A program made the position numbers and the translations under genes. From an uncultured Pseudomonadales bacterium (GTDB lineage Bacteria > Pseudomonadota > Gammaproteobacteria > Pseudomonadales > Pseudohongiellaceae), in NCBI GenBank assembly GCA_905478195.1, contig CAJQHM010000011.1:1-32199 (forward strand): a stretch of DNA of 32,199 nt, in the 5' to 3' direction. The notes under the pieces are model-generated. The model was not told the DNA's origin, ran no database searches, and saw only the letters and a list, made by a program, of their open reading frames with translations. This document shows positions 8,581 through 17,020 of this stretch, piece after piece. How positions within the stretch are numbered: the first letter of the stretch is position 1; the number at the start of each line of letters is the position of its first letter.

Positions 8581-9885
8581 TCAGCGGTCGTAGAAGCCCT
8601 GAATTAAAGAAAACATCGATTCAACATCTGCAATACCCGCACTCTCGCGAATAGAGTGCATCGCAAAACTGGCTATACCCACATCGACGGTCGCTATACC
8701 GAGTAGCGCCGAGGTAATTGGCCCTATGGTACTCCCACAACCCATGTCGGAACGCACAACGAAAGACTGGTGACTGATATCCCGCCTATTACAAATAGAT
8801 TTTAACAGGGCTATGGTGTGACTGTTGCTGGCATAGCGCTGATTCGCATTGATCTTGATAACGGGGCCGGCATTCAATTTGGGTGAGTGCACGGCGTCGT
8901 GTTTATCTGCGAAATTCGGATGCACACCATGTGCGTTATCTACCGAGAGCAAAACGGAATTCTGCATCGCCCTGTCAAAACTTGCCGCACTGGCCGAATC
9001 ATCTTCCGCTTCCAACATCCTCTGCAATACAGACTTCAGAAAGGGACCGTCTGCCCCGGCGGCAGAAACCGAGCCGACCTCTTCATGATCGTTGCAAACC
9101 ATTATGCTGGCGCAGTCATCATTACTGTCGATCAACGAATGCAACGCAATAAAACAACTCAGCAGATTGTCGAGCCTGGCGCTGCAGATAAATTGCTTAC
9201 GCAGACCCACTAACGCAGGGGCCTGTGTGTCGTAGAGCAATAACTCATGAGACAGAATAGCCTCAGCATCAGCAAGCTTAAGCGCCTGCTGCAGATGTGC
9301 CAGCAAGTAGCTCTCGAAACTGAATTTTTCATCGGCGTCTAGCTGCAACAGAATCGGCGGCAGCTCTTTCTGCTCGTTGATCAATCTGCCGTCGTTCGCA
9401 GTGACATCGAGGTGAATCGCCAGACTGGGAATGAATGCAACAGGGTCTTTGAGATCGACGAGAACCGATTCTACCGCGCCGCCGGCACTCTGATAGCTCA
9501 CCCTGCCAGCGATGGAAAGGTCTCTATCGAACCAGGGATGAAGCAGAGCCCCGCCATAAACTTCGACGCCTAGCTGAGCATAGCCCTGATTGCTCACATC
9601 GGCATGGGGCTTTATCTTCAGGCAGGGACTATCGGTATGCGCCCCAGCAATTCTAAAACCGGTTTCCAATAGATCAGCCTTGCCTGTCTTGAAGGCAATG
9701 ATGGCCGAGTCGTTACGCACCACGTAGTAACGCGAGCCTTTCTTCAATTTCCAGTTTTTGCCGGCATCGAGGCGCTCGAAATCAGCAGCATCGAGCACAG
9801 CCGACATATTGGCGACGGCATGAAAGGGTGTTGAGGATTGCTGCAAGAACTGCAGCAATCCGACTTGAAGATTCTCGTTAGCCAA
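8581..9885 (-). CDS. apeB: M18 family aminopeptidase
   Basis: A cytosolic zinc aminopeptidase of the M18 (aspartyl aminopeptidase-like) family that trims N-terminal residues from peptides. The 434-residue protein keeps the family's metal-site blocks: GAHTDSP (His83), FDRDLSIAGRV, CNDHEEVGS with the catalytic Glu pair, DNAHGVHPNF, and near the C-terminus MGCGSTIGP followed by FAMHSIRES. The frame opens with TTG preceded by a purine-rich AGAGAAAAG; the next Met (residue 27) would cut into conserved sequence. The exact natural substrate cannot be read from sequence. Confidence 0.92.
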   Translation of the reverse strand: MANENLQVGLLQFLQQSSTPFHAVANMSAVLDAADFERLDAGKNWKLKKGSRYYVVRNDSAIIAFKTGKADLLETGFRIAGAHTDSPCLKIKPHADVSNQGYAQLGVEVYGGALLHPWFDRDLSIAGRVSYQSAGGAVESVLVDLKDPVAFIPSLAIHLDVTANDGRLINEQKELPPILLQLDADEKFSFESYLLAHLQQALKLADAEAILSHELLLYDTQAPALVGLRKQFICSARLDNLLSCFIALHSLIDSNDDCASIMVCNDHEEVGSVSAAGADGPFLKSVLQRMLEAEDDSASAASFDRAMQNSVLLSVDNAHGVHPNFADKHDAVHSPKLNAGPVIKINANQRYASNSHTIALLKSICNRRDISHQSFVVRSDMGCGSTIGPITSALLGIATVDVGIASFAMHSIRESAGIADVESMFSLIQGFYDR

Positions 9886-9927
9886 TACTTTTCTCTATAT
9901 GTTTGTAGTTGGTATCAGCAACTGAAT

Positions 9928-10629
9928 TTAGCGTATTTCTAATAGCTCTACATCGAAGATCAATGCAGAATTAGGCGGAATGGCAGGTGTAGGTGAGGCT
10001 TCACCATAGGCCATGGCTGCTGGTATAAACAGGCGCCACTTGTCACCTACAGACATAAGCTGCAGACCCTCAGTCCAGCCACTGATAACCTGTGACAAAC
10101 CAAACTGCGCCGGCTCACCACGATCGACAGAACTGTCGAACACTGTGCCATCGATTAGAGTCCCGTGATAATGCGCCAGGACCGAATCGCTTACAGTCGG
10201 TGATGCGCTGCCGTCTGGGCCAGATTCCAACACCATGTATTGAAGCCCGGACTCTAGAGTCACAACGCCCTCTTTCGCAGAGTTAGCACTCAGAAAATCC
10301 ACACTTGCTGCTGTACTTGCTGCCAATGCCGCTTGCTGCTGCTCGGCCATCTGCTGCTGAAACAGTTGAATGGCAGCGAACATGTCTTCATCACTCATCT
10401 GCACATTGCCTGCTACCGCATCCAACATGCCAGCGACAAATGTGTCGACTTCGATACCGTCCAAGATACCCTGCGCTTGAAGATTCTGACCGATGTTAAC
10501 GCCTATTGAATAAGCAATTTTGTCATCATCACTCTCTAGATTTGAATTGCCCTGAGCAAATACCTGAGCGCTCAATACGATGCTCAAAAGGCCAATTAGG
10601 ATACGACTCTTGCCTGTGCTTATGTTCAT
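9928..10629 (-). CDS. Secreted FKBP-type peptidyl-prolyl isomerase (Mip/FkpA-like)
   Basis: A 233-residue periplasmic or outer-membrane folding helper that isomerises proline bonds. A cleavable signal peptide spans residues 1-25 (hydrophobic ILIGLLSIVLSAQVFA, cleavage before QG). Residues 30-115 form the FKBP N-terminal dimerisation region with a Gln-rich helix. Residues ~140-233 are the FKBP catalytic domain, with the blocks VLAHYHGTLIDGTVFDSS, VISGWTEGLQLM and IPPNSALIFDVELL. I chose the inner ATG because AAGGAA stands seven bases before it and the signal peptide then starts properly; an upstream Met at 10677 would add 16 residues with no good ribosome site. It is divergent from the leucine-rich-repeat gene. 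Confidence 0.9.
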   Translation of the reverse strand: MNISTGKSRILIGLLSIVLSAQVFAQGNSNLESDDDKIAYSIGVNIGQNLQAQGILDGIEVDTFVAGMLDAVAGNVQMSDEDMFAAIQLFQQQMAEQQQAALAASTAASVDFLSANSAKEGVVTLESGLQYMVLESGPDGSASPTVSDSVLAHYHGTLIDGTVFDSSVDRGEPAQFGLSQVISGWTEGLQLMSVGDKWRLFIPAAMAYGEASPTPAIPPNSALIFDVELLEIR

Positions 10630-10707
10630 ACTAAATTCCTTAGATTCATTGGACAAATGCCTACGAAAGGGTTCCAATCCAGTCAGCGACAGATGAGCCG
10701 AATATTA

Positions 10708-10722
10708 ACTGGGATGCCCAGT
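10708..10722. promoter_or_regulatory. Palindrome between divergent FKBP and LRR genes
   Basis: ACTGGG, three bases, CCCAGT form a perfect 6-bp inverted repeat centred in the divergent intergenic region, 79 bases from one start and 64 from the other. It could be an operator or an RNA hairpin. It is short enough that chance is possible. Confidence 0.3.
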
Positions 10723-10785
10723 AAATGCCAGTATCTGCCGTGAGAACTCGGCACTACACATGCTCCACCGACAGGAAATACGCGC

Positions 10786-11322
10786 ATGCATCACATATCA
10801 ATAACCGGACTTGTTGGCACCCCATTCCGGCTATTCTTTCTCGCTGCGCTTTTTAGCCTGAGCTGCTGTTCGCAAAATTTCACCGTCTCCGTAAACAATC
10901 AGGCTGTATTCGACCCCACCGGAAGGCTCTATGCTGGCGACCTGGCAGACCCCGATCTGCAGGGCTGCCTTAATATAGCAATGCAGCAGCAAGGCATAGA
11001 GAACGCCGGGCTGCTGCAGGTACTATCCTGCGCGAATTCTACAGTTGAGACTCTTGCGAATATCGAACAGTTGGCAGAGCTGCGCTTTCTCGATGTGAAC
11101 AACAACAGAATTCGCGATATCTCTCCCCTGCGAGGGCTGCGAAATCTGAGTGGACTCAATCTTGCGAATAACGGATTTAACGATATAAGCCCCCTACTCA
11201 GCATGACCACGCTTACCTCGGTCAATCTGCTGGGCAACAATGAATTGCCCTGCCTGCAGCTGCAGACACTAGAGGATAGATTAGGAAGCAACTTGAGCCG
11301 ACCTGCTAGCTGCCAAAATTAG
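10786..11322 (+). CDS. Exported leucine-rich-repeat protein
   Basis: A 178-residue protein of unknown role. Residues 13-28 are hydrophobic and end in SLSCCSQ, so it is exported; the second Cys (28) has Leu and Ser at -3 and -2 but Cys at -1, making a lipoprotein possible but not certain. Residues ~77-155 hold about three 22-residue leucine-rich repeats of the internalin/SDS22 type (ELRFLDVNNNRIRDISPLRG; then NLSGLNLANNGFNDISPLLS). A capping segment follows with Cys156 and Cys176, a possible disulfide. AGGA lies upstream of the ATG. It converges on miaE with four bases between. A protein-binding envelope role is inferred from the repeats alone. Confidence 0.75.
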   Translation: MHHISITGLVGTPFRLFFLAALFSLSCCSQNFTVSVNNQAVFDPTGRLYAGDLADPDLQGCLNIAMQQQGIENAGLLQVLSCANSTVETLANIEQLAELRFLDVNNNRIRDISPLRGLRNLSGLNLANNGFNDISPLLSMTTLTSVNLLGNNELPCLQLQTLEDRLGSNLSRPASCQN

Positions 11323-11337
11323 CGCCCTAACTGGGCG
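11323..11337. terminator. Hairpin between two convergent genes
   Basis: CGCCC, TAACT, GGGCG form a 5-bp GC stem lying exactly between the LRR stop and across the miaE stop codon. There is no T-run on either side, so any termination role would be weak. Confidence 0.25.
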
Positions 11338-11923
11338 GGCCGCTATGAAAGCGAAATTCGCTGTCTGGCTCGGTCACGAGTCGCAGCTCCTGTGCCGCGA
11401 ACTGATCAAGCTTCGCCTGTATATCCACATCTGAATATTGTCGCGCCAGCTCCAGATAGTCTTCGAAGTGCCGGGCTTCGGATTTCAATAGGCTGCGATA
11501 GAATTTCTGCAACTCGCTGCCCAAAAAGGGTGCCAGCTGCGCGAAGCGCTCGCAGGAACGAGCCTCGATGAAGGCTCCGACGATCAAGGTGTCGATTAGC
11601 TGCTCGCGCTCTTCCTTCGAGATCAACTCGCGCATTCCAGCGGCATATCGCGAAGGACTGAGCCTCACGTATTCGACACCCCTGCTCTGCAATATCTCAA
11701 CCACCTGCTGAAAATGCAGCAGCTCCTCTCGTGCTAATTGCGACATCTTCTTCAACAAATCGGGCTTACTAGTATGCCTATACATCAAGTTCATAGCGGT
11801 GGCGGCAGCTTTCTTTTCACAATTCGCATGATCGATGAGCAATAAATCTTGATGCAGCAGCGCCTCTTGCAGCCATGCCTCAGGTGTAGCACAGGGGAGG
11901 AAGTTGTTTATTTCAGAGAGCAT
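11327..11923 (-). CDS. miaE: tRNA 2-methylthio-N6-isopentenyladenosine hydroxylase MiaE
   Basis: MiaE uses a non-haem di-iron centre and oxygen to hydroxylate the isopentenyl side chain of ms2i6A at position 37 of tRNAs reading U-starting codons. The 198 residues keep all di-iron ligands: Glu36, Glu67 and His70 (EELLH), Glu120 (FIEARSCERF), Glu149 and His152 (SEARHFEDY). Length is normal for the family. The ATG has no good Shine-Dalgarno. It lies 55 bases downstream of rmuC on the same strand. Confidence 0.94.
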   Translation of the reverse strand: MLSEINNFLPCATPEAWLQEALLHQDLLLIDHANCEKKAAATAMNLMYRHTSKPDLLKKMSQLAREELLHFQQVVEILQSRGVEYVRLSPSRYAAGMRELISKEEREQLIDTLIVGAFIEARSCERFAQLAPFLGSELQKFYRSLLKSEARHFEDYLELARQYSDVDIQAKLDQFAAQELRLVTEPDSEFRFHSGPPS

Positions 11924-11978
11924 GGGACATGTAGTGAGCGAGACCTTGGCACTGGAAAAATAAATCCTATGAAGAGAG

Positions 11979-13394
11979 TTAGTGCCGAGTTTTATCGGAC
12001 AGCTCTTTCTTGGACTCCTCTGGATCGTTATCCAATTCTTTTACTACAGGAATCTCATCTTCTAAGTTTTCATCCAGGGCATCACGCTTTAGTTTCTTCG
12101 AAGTCTTCGCGCCTAGAGTCTTCAGATCTTCTACCCGGCGTATGAGATTTCCAGTTCCGGAACGCAATTTCTTATGCGCGTTATCATAACTCTTCTTGGT
12201 TGATTCTATTCGGCTACCGATATCCTCTAGATCCGCGACGAAGTTAACGAACTTGTCATACAGCGCACCGGCCTTCTCCGCGATCTCCACAGCATTCTGA
12301 TTCTGTTGATCCAGACGCCAGAGGTTTTGCGCCAATTTTAATGTAGTCAGCAGCATGGTAGGACTAACAAAAACTATATTTTTTTCAAAGGCGAATTGAG
12401 AAAGCCCTGGATCATTCTGTATCGCTACAGAATAGGCCGCATCTATAGGCATAAACAAAAACACATAGTCCAAGGAACTGATGCCCGATAATTTTTGATA
12501 GTCCTTGCCAGATAGCGACTTAACATGGCCACGCACCGACTGAATATGTTGCTTTAAAAATTCGGCCTTCGCATCCGCCTCATCCGCCGAGCAATATCCG
12601 TCCCAGGCCTTAAGCGACACTTTAGAATCGATAATGATATCTCTGGACTCCGGCAGGTGGACCACAACGTCGGGTTGCAACTTCGCTCCCTCGGCAGAAC
12701 TCAAACTTACCTGCACCTCGTACTCCCTGCCCTTCACTAGGCCGGAGTTTTCCAGCAGAGTCTCCAACACCATCTCACCCCAGTTTCCCTGAGCCTTATT
12801 GTCTCCCTTCAGCGCATTGGTTAGATTAACCGCGTCCTCGCTAATCTGACTATTTAATTCGTGTAGCTGCTTTATTTCCCGGGCAAGAGAGAATCTCTCT
12901 TTCGACTCTTTGTCGTAGGTTTCTTCGACGCGCTTCTCGAACTGGCGAATCTTATCCTGCAATGGATTTAAGACGGTCGACAGCGATTCCTTGTTGTTAT
13001 CAACCAACTTCTTACTCTTGTCTTCAAATATTTCGTTAGCGATATTTTTAAATGCGATACCCAGCTGTTCTTTCGACTCGTTGAGCAGCGCCAGTTTCTC
13101 GCCATGTTGATTACGCTCAAGCTCAAGACTCGTTTCCAGCTTAATCTTGAGTTCGAGCAGGGCCTGCACCTCACTCTGTAACGAATCATTCTCGCTAACA
13201 GATTTGTGCAACGACAGCGCCGTAGTAGCAAACTCCGCCTCCTTCGCAATTAATTTCTCTCGCGCGGATAATTCTGCCAACATCAGAATCTGCGACTGAC
13301 GCAGCGTCCATATGAGAGCTGCTGTCAGAATAACAATCAGGCAAATAGCGGCTGTAATTACTAGGGGGTTCATAGCTCTCGCACTACTGTGCAT
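11979..13394 (-). CDS. rmuC: DNA recombination protein RmuC
   Basis: RmuC-family proteins limit DNA inversions at short inverted repeats; the biochemical activity is not well established. The 471-residue protein starts with one membrane helix (ITAAICLIVILTAALIWTL), then a coiled coil to about residue 130, then the RmuC domain with its nuclease-like core (GNWGEMVLETLLENSGL, PDVVVHLPESRDIIIDSKVSL, YVFLFMPIDAAY). The C-terminal tail is acidic and lysine-rich. A second Met at residue 8 (position 13373) starts directly before the membrane helix and may be the real start; neither has a strong ribosome site. Confidence 0.92.
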   Translation of the reverse strand: MHSSARAMNPLVITAAICLIVILTAALIWTLRQSQILMLAELSAREKLIAKEAEFATTALSLHKSVSENDSLQSEVQALLELKIKLETSLELERNQHGEKLALLNESKEQLGIAFKNIANEIFEDKSKKLVDNNKESLSTVLNPLQDKIRQFEKRVEETYDKESKERFSLAREIKQLHELNSQISEDAVNLTNALKGDNKAQGNWGEMVLETLLENSGLVKGREYEVQVSLSSAEGAKLQPDVVVHLPESRDIIIDSKVSLKAWDGYCSADEADAKAEFLKQHIQSVRGHVKSLSGKDYQKLSGISSLDYVFLFMPIDAAYSVAIQNDPGLSQFAFEKNIVFVSPTMLLTTLKLAQNLWRLDQQNQNAVEIAEKAGALYDKFVNFVADLEDIGSRIESTKKSYDNAHKKLRSGTGNLIRRVEDLKTLGAKTSKKLKRDALDENLEDEIPVVKELDNDPEESKKELSDKTRH

Positions 13395-13459
13395 TGCACA
13401 GTCGAAGTGGTAATGAAAGGGCGAGAGCTGTGTATAGCGACAGCTCTCGAGTCAGGGCT

Positions 13460-14515
13460 CTAACTCAGATTGTCGTTGATTACGATGAGTAGCTCGGCCG
13501 TCAGGTCGCCCAAATTATCTGTGGCCTCCACGGCTTCGGCAATAACGGTGATCACTCCATCGCTTTCAACCAACCGCACATTGAAATCGCGCTCCTGAGC
13601 CTGCGCATTCCCATCGTTGCGATTAAACAGACGTCCTATAAAGCCTGGCTCATTATCTTCTTGACGAAGACCGGAGAAGCTGACGTTGAGAAAGGCTGCA
13701 TCACGATCAGTATCGATGATATTTACGCCGGCCTCATCCAGGGCAGAACGAACCAAGACCCATGCACGGTTAAATCCCAGACGCAGCTCTAGAACCTGCC
13801 TACCCTGTCCGTCATCTATAATATTAGCCTTTCTTTCCGCCTCGATGCTGCCGGCGAGAAGACTCGCCGATGAGGCCTGATAGACATCATTTCGATCGGC
13901 TAGATACTGTGAGAGCGTATTCAGAATTTGTTTCTCACGATCCGCCTCTGCTGAAACCTCAGGCCAGTTCGTAATTAGTGGTATAGGCTCACTTCTAGGG
14001 CTCTGCACGTGAACAACATAAATCTCGGAGTAGCCTGAATGTAGTCCAGGTTCAATCAATACCCGATACTTATGCCTCGTCTCTAAATTACTGTCCACCT
14101 CCAGCCAGGAGGTCTCCATGATGCCCTCCCCCGGATTCTCATACTCGAGAATCACCTGCAGCTGTGACCAATAGTCTCGCACCAGAGGCCACACCTGACC
14201 CGGGGTAGCATCCAACACGATCCAACTGCGGTCGCTGAGGTTCTGAATGATCACGCCTTCGCGTCCGCCTGCCTCGATAGGCTTGGGTAGGGGAATCTCC
14301 TCAAACGGCTCCGCCGCTGCTGTGAATTGCTCAGGTATGACATACAGCTCGTCCAGGGTGTAGCTGTCCAGTTCGTCCGGTACCGCCATGCGCGCCAGTA
14401 CCGGCGCCTCCATGTAGTCATCGGCACGGTCACGGAACGGTCCGTTCTCTCCGGCAAGGTAATTACAACCCGTCAATAGAACCAGAAAGCCTGGAAGTAA
14501 TAAGGATTTAGACAT
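13460..14515 (-). CDS. bamC: Outer-membrane assembly lipoprotein BamC
   Basis: BamC is an accessory lipoprotein of the BAM complex that inserts beta-barrel proteins into the outer membrane. The 351-residue precursor has a lipoprotein signal peptide ending LLTGC, with Cys17 lipidated. The unstructured N-terminal stretch that runs along BamD follows (FRDRADDYMEAP). Two helix-grip domains come next (roughly 105-205 and 240-350). It follows dapA by 54 bases, the dapA-bamC order known from E. coli and Pseudomonas. Confidence 0.9.
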   Translation of the reverse strand: MSKSLLLPGFLVLLTGCNYLAGENGPFRDRADDYMEAPVLARMAVPDELDSYTLDELYVIPEQFTAAAEPFEEIPLPKPIEAGGREGVIIQNLSDRSWIVLDATPGQVWPLVRDYWSQLQVILEYENPGEGIMETSWLEVDSNLETRHKYRVLIEPGLHSGYSEIYVVHVQSPRSEPIPLITNWPEVSAEADREKQILNTLSQYLADRNDVYQASSASLLAGSIEAERKANIIDDGQGRQVLELRLGFNRAWVLVRSALDEAGVNIIDTDRDAAFLNVSFSGLRQEDNEPGFIGRLFNRNDGNAQAQERDFNVRLVESDGVITVIAEAVEATDNLGDLTAELLIVINDNLS

Positions 14516-14569
14516 TCAACTTTGTTCCTGTATTGCCTTTTGCATCGCTGCTGTAGCCATTCAAGCAGA

Positions 14570-15457
14570 TCATGTAACGATCCCGGCCGCAGCCAGGGCT
14601 TCTCTAACTTTGACGTGATATTGCCCATCAAGTTCCACAAGCGGCAATCGAATTCCACCGCCAATCCTGCCCTTGGCCTGCAATGCCCACTTCACAGGGA
14701 CGGGATTCGCCTCGATAAAAAGGTCCTGATGTAGCAGCTCAAGCTTGCTGTCTACTGCTCGCGCCTGCTCTTCGTTGCCGGCTAAAGCCGACGCGCACAT
14801 CTGTGACATCAAGTCTGGCGCTACATTCGCCGTAACCGAGATCGTTCCATCGGCTCCCGCCAAAATCAGCGGCAGACTAAGCGCATCTTCGCCACTGTAG
14901 ATAGCGAGTCGCTCACCGCAACGCTCGATCAATTCAAGGCCCCTGGCGAGATCTCCGCTAGCGTCCTTGATCGCGACTATATTATCGAGCTGGGCGAGAC
15001 GTTCGATCGTGGCCAGCTGCAGATCGCAGGCGGTACGGCCTGGCACATTATAGAGAATCTGCGGGATATCTACCCCTTCGGCGATCAGCTTGAAGTGCTG
15101 ATACAAACCTTCCTGAGACGGTCTGTTGTAATAGGGTGTTACCAGCAGCGCCGCATCGGCGCCATTGTTCTTAGCCGACTCGGTGAAATACAGCGCCTCC
15201 GCCGTATTGTTCGAGCCCGTACCCGCGATGACGGGAATCCTGCCTCCAACGACACTCACGCAATGGCCTACAAGATCGCAATGCTCGTCTGTGCTGAGAG
15301 TGGCTGATTCACCCGTGGTACCCACGATCACTACGGCATTCGTGCCCGAGGCGATATGCCATTCGAGCAATTTATCGAGGCATGGCAGATCCAGCGAACC
15401 ATCTGGCTGCATGGGGGTAACTATGGCGACGATACTGCCGCGAATTTGAGCTTTCAT
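14570..15457 (-). CDS. dapA: 4-hydroxy-tetrahydrodipicolinate synthase
   Basis: DapA condenses pyruvate with aspartate semialdehyde, the first committed step to diaminopimelate and lysine. The 295 residues show Thr47-Thr48 (GTTGESATLS), Tyr136 (YNVPGRT), Arg141, and the Schiff-base Lys164 (AIKDASGDL). GGAT lies just before the ATG. It is upstream of bamC in the same orientation; the 75-base gap to the permease gene upstream has no clear terminator. Pseudomonas has gcvR and bcp in that gap (recalled); they are absent here. Confidence 0.97.
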   Translation of the reverse strand: MKAQIRGSIVAIVTPMQPDGSLDLPCLDKLLEWHIASGTNAVVIVGTTGESATLSTDEHCDLVGHCVSVVGGRIPVIAGTGSNNTAEALYFTESAKNNGADAALLVTPYYNRPSQEGLYQHFKLIAEGVDIPQILYNVPGRTACDLQLATIERLAQLDNIVAIKDASGDLARGLELIERCGERLAIYSGEDALSLPLILAGADGTISVTANVAPDLMSQMCASALAGNEEQARAVDSKLELLHQDLFIEANPVPVKWALQAKGRIGGGIRLPLVELDGQYHVKVREALAAAGIVT

Positions 15458-15532
15458 GGAAATCCTACTACTTATCTAAGCCCTGAATTTTAACACAGCG
15501 CAGGGGTATCAACCAAAGTCGTCACAGCGGCC

Positions 15533-16624
15533 TTAGCTGGCGCTGCTGCCTTCGTCATTAGCCTTCGCGCTAGGGTGTATCTTGCTAGGCCAGGCGTTGA
15601 GTATGGCTTTGATGAGTGTGGCCAGTGGAATGGCAAAGAATACACCCGCCAAGCCCCAGATTCCGCCGAAAACCAAAACCGCAGCGATGATGGCAACCGG
15701 ATGCAGATTAACCGCCTCAGAGAAGATCACCGGCACTAAGACATTACCGTCTATCAACTGCAACACACCATAGGCCACGAAGACGGTATAGAATTCGCTA
15801 CCTATACCCCATTGCACATAAGCTACCGCCAGGACTGGAATAGTCACTACGGTTGCTCCGATATAGGGAACGATGACGGAAAGGCCAACTAGCACGGAAA
15901 GCAGCAAGGCGTAATTGATACCCAGAATAACGAACAACAGATAGCTAACGCTGCCCACGATAAAAATTTCCAGCACCTTTCCTCGAATATAATTCGAAAT
16001 CTGCTGATCCATCTCAAGCCAGATTCGATTCATCAGCGGACGATTGCGGGGCAGAAAATTACCCGCCCAGTTAATCAATTCTGACTTATCTTTCATCACA
16101 AAATAAACCAGTATCGGAACCAGTACGATAAATACGATCCAACCAATGATGCTAGGGATGCTGGCGAGGGAATATTCCAATACGGTTTGGCCATAGCCCC
16201 CCAACTCACCCCGCACACCGGCGATAAAATCCCGTATCTGTTGTTCGGAAAATAGATTGGGGTAGTTATCCGGCAACAGAAGCAGAGATGACTGCCACTG
16301 ACTGATAAGATTCGGCAACTCATTGATGAGTCGGCGCAGCTGATTCCAGGCGGAAGGCAGCAGAAATAACAGCATAGCCAGAAACACGCCGATGAAAACG
16401 GTGTAGACGAGGACAAAGGCTATTCGCGCGGATAGTCCATAACGCAGCAGAATCTCCACCAGCCCCTGCATAAGGTAAGCGATAATAATTGCTGCAATCA
16501 GCGGCGCGAGAACACCACCAAACAAAAGCAGTACCGCCAGACCCGAGATCAGCAGCAGCATCAGAATAATGGACTCTTCGTCATGAAAATAACGATCGAG
16601 GAAATCGTTAACCAACTTCTTCAT
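15533..16624 (-). CDS. AI-2E family (PerM-type) membrane permease
   Basis: A 363-residue inner-membrane protein of the AI-2E/PerM family. Paired hydrophobic helices lie near residues 18-60 and 65-95, a soluble region follows (~95-150), then at least four more helices (for example WIVFIVLVPILVYFV and ALLLSVLVGLSVIVPYIGA). The family signature SVIVPYIGATVVTIPV and the C-terminal HPVAIIAAVLVFGGIWGLAGVFFAIPL are clear. Members export autoinducer-2 or act in sodium/proton exchange; the substrate here cannot be told. GGAG precedes the start by ten bases. It follows the TusA-like gene by 23 bases, probably co-transcribed. Confidence 0.9.
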   Translation of the reverse strand: MKKLVNDFLDRYFHDEESIILMLLLISGLAVLLLFGGVLAPLIAAIIIAYLMQGLVEILLRYGLSARIAFVLVYTVFIGVFLAMLLFLLPSAWNQLRRLINELPNLISQWQSSLLLLPDNYPNLFSEQQIRDFIAGVRGELGGYGQTVLEYSLASIPSIIGWIVFIVLVPILVYFVMKDKSELINWAGNFLPRNRPLMNRIWLEMDQQISNYIRGKVLEIFIVGSVSYLLFVILGINYALLLSVLVGLSVIVPYIGATVVTIPVLAVAYVQWGIGSEFYTVFVAYGVLQLIDGNVLVPVIFSEAVNLHPVAIIAAVLVFGGIWGLAGVFFAIPLATLIKAILNAWPSKIHPSAKANDEGSSAS

Positions 16625-16647
16625 TTCCAGATGTCTCCAGTAAGCTA

Positions 16648-16881
16648 CTAGCCCTTCTTAATCCAATAAAAATAGGCACTATCATCTTTCTGAAAATCCA
16701 GAATTTGATGTTTTGTCTGATCGACAAACATATGAAAATCCTTTTCCGATGCCGGATCCGTCGCGACGACTTTCAGAACCTGAGCAGCTTCCATGTTATT
16801 TAGAGCCAGCTTCGCCTTCAACAAAGGCATGGGACACTGCAGGCCACTTAGGTCTATCTCTATATCGACATTTATCTCCAT
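16648..16881 (-). CDS. TusA-family sulfurtransferase
   Basis: A 77-residue TusA/SirA-like protein that would carry a persulfide on Cys16 in the family motif CPMPLLKAK. Members feed sulfur to tRNA thiolation, molybdenum cofactor or other targets. In Pseudomonas the gene in this position (next to bepA/nadA and a permease) has been tied to molybdenum homeostasis (recalled), so it need not be the true TusA of tRNA 2-thiouridine. AGGG abuts the ATG, an unfavourable spacing, so a slightly different start is possible. It is divergent from bepA. Confidence 0.88.
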   Translation of the reverse strand: MEINVDIEIDLSGLQCPMPLLKAKLALNNMEAAQVLKVVATDPASEKDFHMFVDQTKHQILDFQKDDSAYFYWIKKG

Positions 16882-17020
16882 CCCTGCATTTTATCAAGCT
16901 ATGCAGGCTAAACGCCACGAATCATATTGCCTAAATTTCTGCCGGATTGAGCCAAAAGTTACTGAAATATGGGGAATTAATTATGTTAATCTTGGTCTTA
17001 AGCTATTATTAACAGACATT

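Noticed and set aside
16793-17020. N-terminal extension of bepA
   Set aside because: The 76 extra residues are not family-like, overlap the divergent TusA-like gene, and would bury the signal peptide.
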